A stretch of 8,074 nucleotides of DNA from Methanocalculus sp. (lineage in GTDB: Archaea > Halobacteriota > Methanomicrobia > Methanomicrobiales > Methanocorpusculaceae), in the NCBI RefSeq assembly GCF_029762515.1, contig NZ_JARVGN010000052.1, forward strand, positions 1 through 8,074. The letters are read 5' to 3'. The notes under the pieces are model-generated. The model had not been told where the DNA came from. It searched no databases and saw only the letters and a list, made by a program, of their open reading frames with translations. Below are positions 1 through 6,802 of the stretch, piece by piece; within the stretch, counting starts at the first letter, position 1, and each line of letters starts with the position of its first letter. Both the position numbers and the translations under genes were made by a program.

Positions 1-1
1 C

Positions 2-3000
2 GTCGATTCCTTTGATCATGCACTGAAGCTTGATCCCGGCATGCCTGATACCTGGAATAACCGGGGGGTGGCTCTTACCCGGCTCGGCCGCCATGAAGAT
101 GCCATGGAATCATTTAATCGTGCACTGCTGCTTGATCCCGTTCATGGCAGTTCCTGGATGAACAAGGCTCGTACTCTGGCAGAGCTTGAGCGTCCTGCTG
201 ATGCAGTTGAATCATATGATCGTGCACTTGCGATCAATCCGGGGGATGCATCTGCCTGGTATAACCGCGGAGTGCTGCTTTCTGAGATGGGAGAGATTGA
301 GGAGTCTGCTCATTGCCTTGATAAAGCACTTGCAATCGGGTATAAAACTGGAAAAGAGTGGTACACATCTGCCCCATTCCAGGGGTACATTGATGGCTAT
401 GCCGCTGTCTCCGAATCAGATGATGGTGGGAAAACACCAGGATCTCTCGCCTTAGAGCGGGGTGAATATGGAGAGATCGGTCTGGAGACGGGAGAAGAAA
501 TTGATGATGCAGATCCGGATTCGTTTGCTGCTCTTCCGGATATCACCGGCGATCTTGAACTAATTGAAGCTGCCATGGCGGGTTCGGATGTTGATGTTCC
601 ATCAGATTCCGGCTCCGATGATGCGGATATAGTTTCTGGATCCGAGGCTCCCGAGATCGCTTCTGATGACTTTGAGGATATTGACTTGTCAGATGATCTG
701 CCTGAATCAGACGGGATTGGTGAGATGGTTGAGGGCACTGAACCCGATCAGGACTCGTTTGCTGCTCTTCCGGATATCACCGGCGATCTAGATGTAATTG
801 AGGCTGCCATGGCGGGTTCGGATGTTGATGTTCCATTAGATTCCGGCTCCGATGATGCAGATGTAGTTTCTGGATCCGAGGCTCCTGAGATCGCTTCTGA
901 TGACTTCGAGGATCTTGACTTGTCAGATGATCTGCCTGAATCAGACGGGATTGGTGAGATGGTTGAGGACAGTGAACCCGATCAGGATTCTTTTGCTGCT
1001 CTTCCGGATATCACGGGTGACCTCGAAGCAATTGAGGCTGCCATGGCGGGATCGGATGTTGATGTTCCATCAGATTCAGGCTCCGATGATGCAGATGTAG
1101 TTTCTGGATCCGAGGTTCCCGAGATCGCTTCTGATGACTTCGAGGATCTTGACTTGTCAGATGATCTGCCTGAACCAGACGGGATAGGTGAAATGGCTGA
1201 GGACGCTGAATCTGCACCTGATCTGTTAGCTGCTCTTCCGGATATCACGGGTGACCTCGAAGCAATTGAGGCTGCAATGGCGGCAACGGATGTTGATCTT
1301 CCATCAGATGCCGGATCAGATGATGAGGATGTCGTTTTTGGATCGGAGGCTCCCGATACCGTTTCAGATGATTTTGGCGAGGTCAATTGGGAAGAAGATC
1401 TGCTCTCTCCGGATTCTGCCTCCCTTCTACCTGAGATCTCTGTTCTCCTTTCAGATATGGACGGGGATGAGGAAGCTGGCGGGATGGACCTGCACGATCT
1501 GCCTGAAGCACCCGATGCCCCTGATGCCGATGAAGAAGTATCTGATCCGGATGGAGTCGAAGGTGTGTATGGAGATGATATGGTGTATGGGCCAGACACG
1601 TCCGCTCCTTCCGGTGATTCTGAGGAGGTGGATGAAGAGCCCTCTCCAGAAGAGGGAATGATTGGGCTTGAAACTGATAGCAGCTTTGCCGAGATCCTGA
1701 AATATTATGATCGGGCAGTTCTCCGCAGTCCGGATGATGCTGATCTCTGGTATAATCGTGGACTCGTCCTCTATAACCTCAACCGGTATCGTGATGCCGT
1801 CGTGTCGTTTGAAAGAGCCGTTGCTATCAATCCGGACTATGCCGAGGCAGAAAGGAACCGGCGCATCCTGATGGCGTTAATCCAGAAGAAGATCGTCGAT
1901 TACGAAAGGAAAGGAACCGAGTGTGCGACTGACGGCAGATTTGATGAGGCAGTTGTCTATTATGATCAGGTGCTCTCACTTGATCCAGAAGCCCCCTCTG
2001 TCTGGTACAACCGTGGTGTTGCTCTCCGTAACCTTGGCAGGTATGAAGAAGCAGTTGCATCCTATGACCATTCACTCTCACTTGCACCTGACGATCCCGG
2101 AACCTGGTATAATCGCGGTGTTGCGCTCCGTAATCTTGGCCGTTATGAAGATGCAATCGAGTCATATGACAGGGCACTCGCACTCGACCAGGATGATGCT
2201 GATACCTGGCACAACCGCGGTGTTGCCCTCAGGAAACTCGGCCGCCATGCCGATGCAGTCACCTCATTTGATCGTGCCCTCTCAATCAACCCGCAGGATG
2301 CTGCCATCTGGTATAACCGTGGTATTGCCCTCAGGAAGCTGGGCCGTTATGATAATGCATTGGAATCCTACGATCAAATGCTTGTCCTTGACCCGGAGAA
2401 TCTCCTCGCCCTGAATAACCGTGGTTTTCTCCTGAATGAAATCGGCCGCCATGAAGATGCTGCAGAATCATATAATAAATCGATCCTCCTCAACCCGGAG
2501 AATGCCGCTCCCTGGGTGGGACGGGGTATTGCAGAGTTCAACCTTGGCCATTATGCTGCTGCTGTTGAATCACTGAACCGGGCTCTTGGAATCGATCATG
2601 AAGACAGCTACTCCTGGCAGGTTCATGGCCTTGCCAACGCACGACTCAACCAGCATGCCGAGGCCGTTCTTTCATATGATCATGCTATTGCTCTTGATCC
2701 ATCTGATGCGAGAATCTGGGTTATCCGTGGCCTCTCTCTCATGGGAACTGGTAACTATCCTGATGCGGTTCTCTCATTTGAACGGGCTCTTTTGCTGGAT
2801 CCGGATAATCCTGATATCCTCTCCCATCGGGATGAGGCAGCCCGGATGATTCCGGTAGATGAGAGGATTTTGCCGGTGGAAGAGACCTCTGCCAGATCCG
2901 GGTTTGAGCCGGGGCCTGTATCCTCCCCTGAGATCGGACGCTCCCTTCCACAAGCTGCCAGCTTCTTTGTAACACTTGATCACTCCCGGTTTATCAGGAA

Positions 3001-3268
3001 CCAATGGCACCGTGTCCCCCTGACGATCCAGAACAACGGCGATGATCCACTCATCGATCTGCTGATCTCGTTCTCTGAGGATTTCGCCACCAGACGGCTG
3101 ATCCCGGTCACGGTTCCTCCCACTGAACAGGTTACCATTGATATTGGCATCAAACCCCTCTCGGTAGGGATGGTGCCTCTGGATCTCAAGGCTGATTACC
3201 GGGATGAGGAAGGACACGAATATACGAGGATATTTGAGTTCTGGATAGAGGTTCTTCCCGAGCCCTGA
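2..3268 (+). CDS. Large TPR-repeat protein with internal acidic tandem repeats (5' partial)
   Basis: The reading frame is open from the window edge, and bases 2-40 already encode the second half of a TPR unit (VDSFDHALKLDPG). The ATG at 41 is therefore internal and the true start lies upstream. Of 1088 visible residues, about 1-117 are TPR units of 34 residues with the W-YNRG-L-G-A---Y/F-RAL-L-P pattern. Residues 174-485 are four acidic 78-residue repeats, followed by an acidic linker. Residues about 559-965 are a second block of roughly ten TPRs. Residues about 985-1088 are a beta-strand-rich, probably Ig-like domain (VPLTIQNNGDDPL). No membrane segment is visible; the N-terminus, and any signal peptide, is missing. 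TPR solenoids act as protein-binding scaffolds, so a scaffold or adaptor role is inferred, but no partner is shown. The TGA at 3266 is followed by a small hairpin. I am sure of the TPR class; the function is unknown. Confidence 0.92.
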   Translation, partial: VDSFDHALKLDPGMPDTWNNRGVALTRLGRHEDAMESFNRALLLDPVHGSSWMNKARTLAELERPADAVESYDRALAINPGDASAWYNRGVLLSEMGEIEESAHCLDKALAIGYKTGKEWYTSAPFQGYIDGYAAVSESDDGGKTPGSLALERGEYGEIGLETGEEIDDADPDSFAALPDITGDLELIEAAMAGSDVDVPSDSGSDDADIVSGSEAPEIASDDFEDIDLSDDLPESDGIGEMVEGTEPDQDSFAALPDITGDLDVIEAAMAGSDVDVPLDSGSDDADVVSGSEAPEIASDDFEDLDLSDDLPESDGIGEMVEDSEPDQDSFAALPDITGDLEAIEAAMAGSDVDVPSDSGSDDADVVSGSEVPEIASDDFEDLDLSDDLPEPDGIGEMAEDAESAPDLLAALPDITGDLEAIEAAMAATDVDLPSDAGSDDEDVVFGSEAPDTVSDDFGEVNWEEDLLSPDSASLLPEISVLLSDMDGDEEAGGMDLHDLPEAPDAPDADEEVSDPDGVEGVYGDDMVYGPDTSAPSGDSEEVDEEPSPEEGMIGLETDSSFAEILKYYDRAVLRSPDDADLWYNRGLVLYNLNRYRDAVVSFERAVAINPDYAEAERNRRILMALIQKKIVDYERKGTECATDGRFDEAVVYYDQVLSLDPEAPSVWYNRGVALRNLGRYEEAVASYDHSLSLAPDDPGTWYNRGVALRNLGRYEDAIESYDRALALDQDDADTWHNRGVALRKLGRHADAVTSFDRALSINPQDAAIWYNRGIALRKLGRYDNALESYDQMLVLDPENLLALNNRGFLLNEIGRHEDAAESYNKSILLNPENAAPWVGRGIAEFNLGHYAAAVESLNRALGIDHEDSYSWQVHGLANARLNQHAEAVLSYDHAIALDPSDARIWVIRGLSLMGTGNYPDAVLSFERALLLDPDNPDILSHRDEAARMIPVDERILPVEETSARSGFEPGPVSSPEIGRSLPQAASFFVTLDHSRFIRNQWHRVPLTIQNNGDDPLIDLLISFSEDFATRRLIPVTVPPTEQVTIDIGIKPLSVGMVPLDLKADYRDEEGHEYTRIFEFWIEVLPEP
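521..1456 (+). repeat. Four tandem 234-bp in-frame repeats (78 residues each)
   Basis: The units begin at 521, 755, 989 and 1223, always exactly 234 bp apart. By eye, units 1 and 2 differ at about 13 of 234 positions and units 2 and 3 at about 24. Unit 4 is conserved only in its first half and then drifts. Each unit encodes a conserved opening (AALPDITGDL--IEAAMA), an Asp/Ser-rich middle (DVDVPSDSGSDD) and a second motif (DDFEDLDLSDDLPE). The translation has almost no basic residues, so it is probably disordered, with short motifs that could bind a partner. The gradient of decay suggests stepwise expansion by unequal crossing-over or slippage; that is inference. Confidence 0.95.
1680..2850 (+). 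repeat. Second TPR block, about ten 102-bp (34-codon) units
   Basis: A partial unit (KYYDRAVLRSPDDA) is followed by about ten units of 34 codons. The four units from about 2003 to 2400 are most alike at DNA and protein level, with WYNRGVALRNLGRYE or close variants recurring. The third unit carries an extra helix-like segment (NRRILMALIQKKI) that shifts the register. Later units lose the consensus (for example WQVHGLANARLNQH), as expected for older copies at the end of a solenoid. Confidence 0.85.
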
Positions 3269-3269
3269 A

Positions 3270-3322
3270 GGGATCTTGATCGTGGCATTCTCCGGATGCG
3301 GGGTGTGCTGGTGATTGATCCC
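3270..3322 (+). other. Hairpin and enclosing inverted repeat after the TPR gene
   Basis: Just after the stop, GCATTC (3285-3290), a TCC loop and GGATGC (3294-3299) form a six-pair stem with one G-T pair. It sits inside an outer inverted repeat, GGGATC (3270-3275) with GATCCC (3317-3322), and is followed by a pyrimidine stretch (about 3325-3336). This could be a transcript 3'-end structure. Archaeal intrinsic termination depends mainly on T-tracts, and none is strong here, so a terminator role is uncertain. Confidence 0.3.
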
Positions 3323-3356
3323 GCCTTTCCTTCCCTGCTCACATCATTCCCCGCCC

Positions 3357-3365
3357 ACAAATATT
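3357..3365 (+). promoter_or_regulatory. Candidate TATA element for the reductase-like gene
   Basis: ACAAATATT lies 40-48 bases before the ATG at 3405 in otherwise GC-containing intergenic DNA. With the usual archaeal spacing of about 25 bases, transcription would begin near 3387-3390, leaving a leader of about 15 bases. No clear ribosome binding site precedes the ATG (CTACAGAGATG). A separate promoter means this gene need not be cotranscribed with the TPR gene. Confidence 0.4.
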
Positions 3366-3404
3366 CGTCATCCTTATCTCATCTGAAACGCTTATCCTAC
3401 AGAG

Positions 3405-4082
3405 ATGCCACCCAGGGTTATCATCCACTCCTCAGTGAGCCTGGATCATGCCATCATCGGCTATGATATTGATATCGGGCTCCATTATGCAATTCTTGGG
3501 GAATATGCACCCGATGCCGTTCTCGTCGGGTCAACGACAGCTGCGTTTGGTATTAAGATGTTTATGGATAGCAGCCAGCCTGAGACGGCAGCAGACCGGA
3601 CCCGGCCTCCGCCGGTTCCTGGTGACAAGAGGCCAATTGGGGTCTTTGTCGACAGCAGGGGCATCCTTCACGGGCTTCTCCACTTCTACCGGCAGATGGA
3701 ACATATCAGGGATGTCGTTGTCCTCGTATCCGAGGCGACACCTGATGCCTATCTTCAGTACCTCAGGGAACGGGAGTACCCGTATCTCCGGTGCGGGAAG
3801 GATCGGGTGGATATCGGAGGCGCCCTGCGGGAGCTTGAAGATCGTTTTACGATACAGACAATTGTCTCTGACAGTGGTGCGGATCTAAACGATCACCTCA
3901 TTCGATCGGGGATTGCTGATGAACTCAGCCTTATCGTAGCCCCTGTGATCGCCGCAGGTAATGGTAAGAGGCTCCTTTCATCTGTGGATGCATGCACCCT
4001 CGATCTGATCGGTTCAAAGGAGGTTGGTTCCGGGCGGGTGCATCTCCGCTATGCTCTCAGGAGAGAACCGATACGCACCTGA
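3405..4082 (+). CDS. RibD C-terminal/dihydrofolate reductase-fold protein
   Basis: This 225-residue protein matches the length and motif order of archaeal RibD_C-type reductases, whose characterised archaeal members use NAD(P)H to reduce 2,5-diamino-6-ribosylamino-pyrimidinone phosphate in riboflavin synthesis. Visible landmarks are the N-terminal strand and SLD motif (VIIHSSVSLD, residues 5-14), the A-D-VLVGS segment (35-43), the central FVDSRG strand (81-86), and SDSGADLNDHLI (155-166) leading into GIADELSLIVAPVI (169-182). It departs from the classic ISLDGK and VEGG-TLN forms: His15 replaces Gly, and Ser157-Gly replaces Gly-Gly. It may therefore be a paralogous subgroup with another substrate. 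The ATG start fits the N-terminal strand and the upstream TATA-like element. It is convergent with the kinase gene, 43 bp away. The fold is confident; the reaction is not. Confidence 0.87.
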   Translation: MPPRVIIHSSVSLDHAIIGYDIDIGLHYAILGEYAPDAVLVGSTTAAFGIKMFMDSSQPETAADRTRPPPVPGDKRPIGVFVDSRGILHGLLHFYRQMEHIRDVVVLVSEATPDAYLQYLREREYPYLRCGKDRVDIGGALRELEDRFTIQTIVSDSGADLNDHLIRSGIADELSLIVAPVIAAGNGKRLLSSVDACTLDLIGSKEVGSGRVHLRYALRREPIRT

Positions 4083-4095
4083 AATTAAATTAGAG
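4081..4095 (-). terminator. Possible T-rich 3' end for the kinase transcript
   Basis: The 43-bp gap between the two convergent genes begins with an AT-rich stretch, AATTAAATTAG. Read on the minus strand it gives CTCTAATTTAATTTC, just past the kinase stop codon. Archaeal termination favours T-rich runs on the non-template strand. Being nearly palindromic, the element could serve both genes. The run is short and there is no hairpin, so support is weak. Confidence 0.22.
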
Positions 4096-4125
4096 AACAA
4101 CCGGGAAGGGGTATCTGATTATGGG

Positions 4126-6501
4126 TTATTCTTCGATAATATAACCTTCTTTTGGCACAAGAATCTCAAATCTTGCCCCTTTCCCTGGCTCACCATTCTC
4201 GGTGATGGAGATCCTGGTGATGGTTAATATCTCCTGCACAAGGAAGAGACCGTACCCGGTATTCTTCCCAAAACCCCGATCAAATATACGTTTCTTCTCT
4301 TCATGCGGGATGCCGGGGCCGTTGTCCTCATAGGTGATTGTCAGTCCGGATCCGGTCTCCCTGCATAGAATCCGGATCTGATCTGCTCCTTCTCCATGGC
4401 GGAGGGTGTTATCGATTAAGTTTGAAAAGACCTTCTGGATCATCGGATCTGCCAGAATCCTGGCTTTTGGTCCTTCATAGCCGATATGAACCCCCTGCTC
4501 ATGAATCTTACCGATTGTGCTCCAGATGGGTGTCCATACCGGCTCACTGACGCCAAGCTGTTCATATTCGCGGGTGAAGATGATCTGCCCTTGAATTGCA
4601 GATACCGCATCAGTTACATTATCAAGATACTGTGAGATGGTGGAGCTTGCATCAATCTCTCGTGTGAGATCGAGGTATCCCTGTGCGATCATAATCTTGT
4701 TTAAGATGTCGTGGCGGGTGATGCTTGAGAGGAGGTGGAGTTTATTGTTAGTCAGGCGGAGTGTCTCCTCCATCTGTTTCTTCTCGGTAATGTCACGGCC
4801 AACAGACTGGTACTCCCTGATATGTCCATATTCGTCAAATATTGCCCGATCATTCCACTGCTGCCACCTGATTTCACCGTCGGGCATGATGATCCGGTGC
4901 TCAATGGTTCCGATGGGGTGATCCCGTGTGAGCGATGCAAAGAACGTGTTGACCTTTCCTGAATCTTCAGGGTGGATATTTGGTGAGAAGTTTTCTCCAA
5001 GAAGCTGATCCTTTGTTGTACCGAAGTATCGTGCATAGGCATCATTGACGAGGATATGCGTTCCATCCGGCTTGAACCGGCAGATGAACTCGGACTGGTT
5101 CTCTATGACCGCCTGGTACCGCTGCTCGCTCTCCCTGAGTGCGGTCTGTGTGGTGATGATCTCATCGAGCTGCTGGCGTATCTCCTCCTCGGTTGCTGCC
5201 AGCTGTTCATATGCTGCATTCAGTTCGAGGTTCTGTTCTTTGAGCGCCTCTTCTGCACGCTTTCTATCTGTAATATCACGCCCGACCGACTGGTATTCCC
5301 TGACATGGCCATATTCGTCAAAGAGTGCCCGATCACTCCACTGCTGCCACCTGACTTCGCCATCGGGCATGATGATCCGGTGCTCAATGGTTCCTTCCGG
5401 GTTCTGGTACGTGAGTGATGCAAAGAACCTGCTGACAATCCCGCGGTCATCAGGGTGAATATTCGGGGAGAATCCTCTCTCTATGATCTCGTGCTTGTCT
5501 TTATTGAAGTATCGTGCATAGGCATCATTCACGAGAATGTGCGTTCCATCCGGTTTGAACCTGCATATGAATTCGGTCTGGTATTCAATAACCGCCTTGT
5601 ATCGATCTTCGCTCTCCCTGAGAGCCGTCTGTGTGGTGATGATCTCATCGAGCTGCTGGCGAATCTCCTCCTCGGTTGCTGCCAGTTGTTCGTATGATGC
5701 CTGGAGCTCCATATTCTTCTGTTGAAGCTCCAGCTCCCGATCCATCACTTCTGTTATGTCCCTGCCAACGGACTGATACTCCCTGAGCTTCCCTTTCTCA
5801 TCAAAGATCGCCCGCGTGTTCCACCGCTGCCATATGATACGGCCATCCGGCATAACCACACGTTGTTCGCTGAATGCGGATGGGTTCTCCGGTGTCAGGG
5901 AAGAAAAGAGCCGGGTAACACTTTTTCGATCATCCGGGTGAATTTGTGGCTTGAACCGGGTGCCGATGATCTCCTCATCCTGCATCCCAAAGAAGGTGCT
6001 GTATGCCTCGTTCACAAAGAGGTGTGTGCCATCTGGCTTGAACCTGCAGATGAACTCGGTCTGGGCCTCGACAACATTTCTGTACCGCTCTTCGCTCTCC
6101 TTGAGGGCCTTTTCTGCTTTTTTTCGTTCGATTGCGTATTGTATCTTATTCTGGAGTTCGGCAAACTGCGATCTCGGATCTCCTCCCTTCTGCATATAAA
6201 AGTCAGCACCATTGTTGAATGCCTCGATCACCACATCTTCACGGCTTTTTCCGGTGAAGATGATGAAGGGTGTTTCATTGCCGTTCTGCCGGAGATGTTT
6301 GAGGAACTGTATACCGTTCATTCCGGGCATCTGGTAATCTGAGATGATCGCATCAAATGGCTGGGTGGAGAGGATCTTTATTGCATCCAGTGCACTCTCG
6401 CAGGTGGAGACGGCTAACTTCGGGTTCTTCTCGAGGAAGAGCCGGCCTATTCTGAGCAGATCAGGCTCATCATCAATGTAGAGGAGTGTATGTGAAGTCA
6501 T
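4126..6501 (-). CDS. Soluble hybrid sensor histidine kinase, REC-PAS-PAS-PAS-HK
   Basis: The protein has 791 residues from the ATG at 6501. Residues 4-125 form a receiver domain with the full acidic pocket (Asp10, Asp11), phospho-acceptor Asp55 (SDYQMPG), Thr83 and Lys105. Three PAS/PAC domains follow at about 137-251, 298-411 and 459-572. Each contains EFICRFKPDGTH and ends in EYQSVGRDIT, and they are joined by coiled-coil linkers (YEQLAATEEEIRQQLDEI). The kinase core has His597 in ITRHDILNKI, the N box NLIDNTLRHG (694-703), DNGPG (726-730) and GYGLFL (749-754). No membrane segment is seen, so it should sense a cytoplasmic signal. The receiver at the N-terminus suggests input from another kinase or internal phosphotransfer. 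An upstream in-frame TTG at 6525 would add eight residues, but the ATG fits the receiver boundary better. The signal is unknown, and no cognate regulator is adjacent. Confidence 0.94.
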   Translation of the reverse strand: MTSHTLLYIDDEPDLLRIGRLFLEKNPKLAVSTCESALDAIKILSTQPFDAIISDYQMPGMNGIQFLKHLRQNGNETPFIIFTGKSREDVVIEAFNNGADFYMQKGGDPRSQFAELQNKIQYAIERKKAEKALKESEERYRNVVEAQTEFICRFKPDGTHLFVNEAYSTFFGMQDEEIIGTRFKPQIHPDDRKSVTRLFSSLTPENPSAFSEQRVVMPDGRIIWQRWNTRAIFDEKGKLREYQSVGRDITEVMDRELELQQKNMELQASYEQLAATEEEIRQQLDEIITTQTALRESEDRYKAVIEYQTEFICRFKPDGTHILVNDAYARYFNKDKHEIIERGFSPNIHPDDRGIVSRFFASLTYQNPEGTIEHRIIMPDGEVRWQQWSDRALFDEYGHVREYQSVGRDITDRKRAEEALKEQNLELNAAYEQLAATEEEIRQQLDEIITTQTALRESEQRYQAVIENQSEFICRFKPDGTHILVNDAYARYFGTTKDQLLGENFSPNIHPEDSGKVNTFFASLTRDHPIGTIEHRIIMPDGEIRWQQWNDRAIFDEYGHIREYQSVGRDITEKKQMEETLRLTNNKLHLLSSITRHDILNKIMIAQGYLDLTREIDASSTISQYLDNVTDAVSAIQGQIIFTREYEQLGVSEPVWTPIWSTIGKIHEQGVHIGYEGPKARILADPMIQKVFSNLIDNTLRHGEGADQIRILCRETGSGLTITYEDNGPGIPHEEKKRIFDRGFGKNTGYGLFLVQEILTITRISITENGEPGKGARFEILVPKEGYIIEE
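4780..5712 (-). repeat. Two 483-bp copies of linker plus PAS inside the kinase gene
   Basis: Residues 264-424 and 425-585 are successive copies of a coiled-coil linker plus PAS/PAC domain, with a period of 161 codons (483 bp). Matching landmarks fall at 4881 and 5364, and at 5161 and 5644. The linker DNA includes a stretch of about 35 identical bases (near 5144-5178 and 5627-5661), and 59 of 63 bases match over 5155-5217 against 5638-5700. Similarity fades after the last PAS, near 4780. The first PAS domain (about 5749-6093) is a more distant copy. This indicates internal duplication, or homogenisation by gene conversion. Confidence 0.9.
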
Positions 6502-6670
6502 GGTCAGGCCCTGATGGGATGCCAATTGGAAACAGAGAAAAAATGCTCGGGTATCCCTTATAGAAAAGTGTTGAGCTCATCTGTTTATGAATGTTTGTAT
6601 GGATTTTTACTCAAATCTCGATGATATGGCTTTTAATTAAGTTATATTAACATAATTTTTTTTCTTTCAC

Positions 6671-6680
6671 TTATATAAAG
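6671..6680 (-). promoter_or_regulatory. Candidate TATA box for the kinase gene
   Basis: On the minus strand this reads CTTTATATAA, close to the methanogen TATA consensus. Initiation about 25 bases downstream would fall near 6646-6650, giving a leader of about 145 bases before the ATG at 6501. A weaker element, CTTTTCTATAAG (6558-6569), would give a leader of about 30 bases and is the alternative. Which one is used cannot be decided from sequence. Confidence 0.4.
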
Positions 6681-6768
6681 TTAGTTGGTTATATTTATAA
6701 TATTGATTCTTATGTATCATATAAATATGTGTATCTCCTTCTCTCTCTCTTCAAAATGGAAGAGTGAT

Positions 6769-6783
6769 ACAAAGAAAGAAGGG
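6769..6783 (-). terminator. Possible pyrimidine-rich 3' end of the synthetase transcript
   Basis: About 20 bases past the synthetase stop, the minus strand reads CCCTTCTTTCTTTGT, a T-rich stretch compatible with archaeal termination. There is no stem-loop and no uninterrupted T-run, so this is tentative. Confidence 0.22.
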
Positions 6784-6802
6784 TGTCTGATATCCCATCA
6801 TT

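Larger units (their letters stand above)
6502..6802. other. AT-rich intergenic gap with no gene
   Basis: These 301 bases lie between the kinase start and the synthetase stop, both on the minus strand. I find no ORF longer than about 16 codons on either strand and no tRNA-like or other recognisable RNA fold. The stretch from about 6585 to 6735 is strongly AT-rich, unlike the flanking genes. It holds an eight-T run on the plus strand (6656-6663), several TATA-like elements, a pyrimidine CT tract (6735-6752) and a short direct repeat, GATATCCCA, at 6789 and 6814. The gap probably carries the kinase promoter and the synthetase 3' end. Confidence 0.7.

Noticed and set aside
41..43. ATG at 41 as the start of the TPR gene
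   Set aside because: The frame is open to the window edge and the 13 codons before it encode a TPR helix B, so the gene starts outside the window.
521..1456. Tandem repeats as a possible CRISPR array or noncoding satellite
   Set aside because: The unit is 234 bp with no spacers and stays in frame throughout, so it is a coding repeat.
982..1599. Minus-strand ORF of about 205 codons opposite the acidic repeats, with a similar one at 397-738
   Set aside because: The Ser/Ala/Asp-rich translation repeats with the 234-bp unit and is explained by the biased codons of the sense strand. It shows no domain.
5722..6342. Plus-strand ORF of about 206 codons opposite the kinase gene
   Set aside because: It lies fully antisense to the well-supported receiver and first PAS domain, has no recognisable domain, and has shadow partners over the other PAS copies.
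6504..6514. Palindrome TCAGGCCCTGA just upstream of the kinase ATG as an operator
   Set aside because: It is a single five-base-arm palindrome with no second copy in the window, so chance cannot be excluded.
6523..6525. TTG at 6525 as the kinase start
   Set aside because: It adds eight residues (MASHQGLT) with no receiver-fold role. The ATG at 6501 begins directly before the first strand of the receiver domain.
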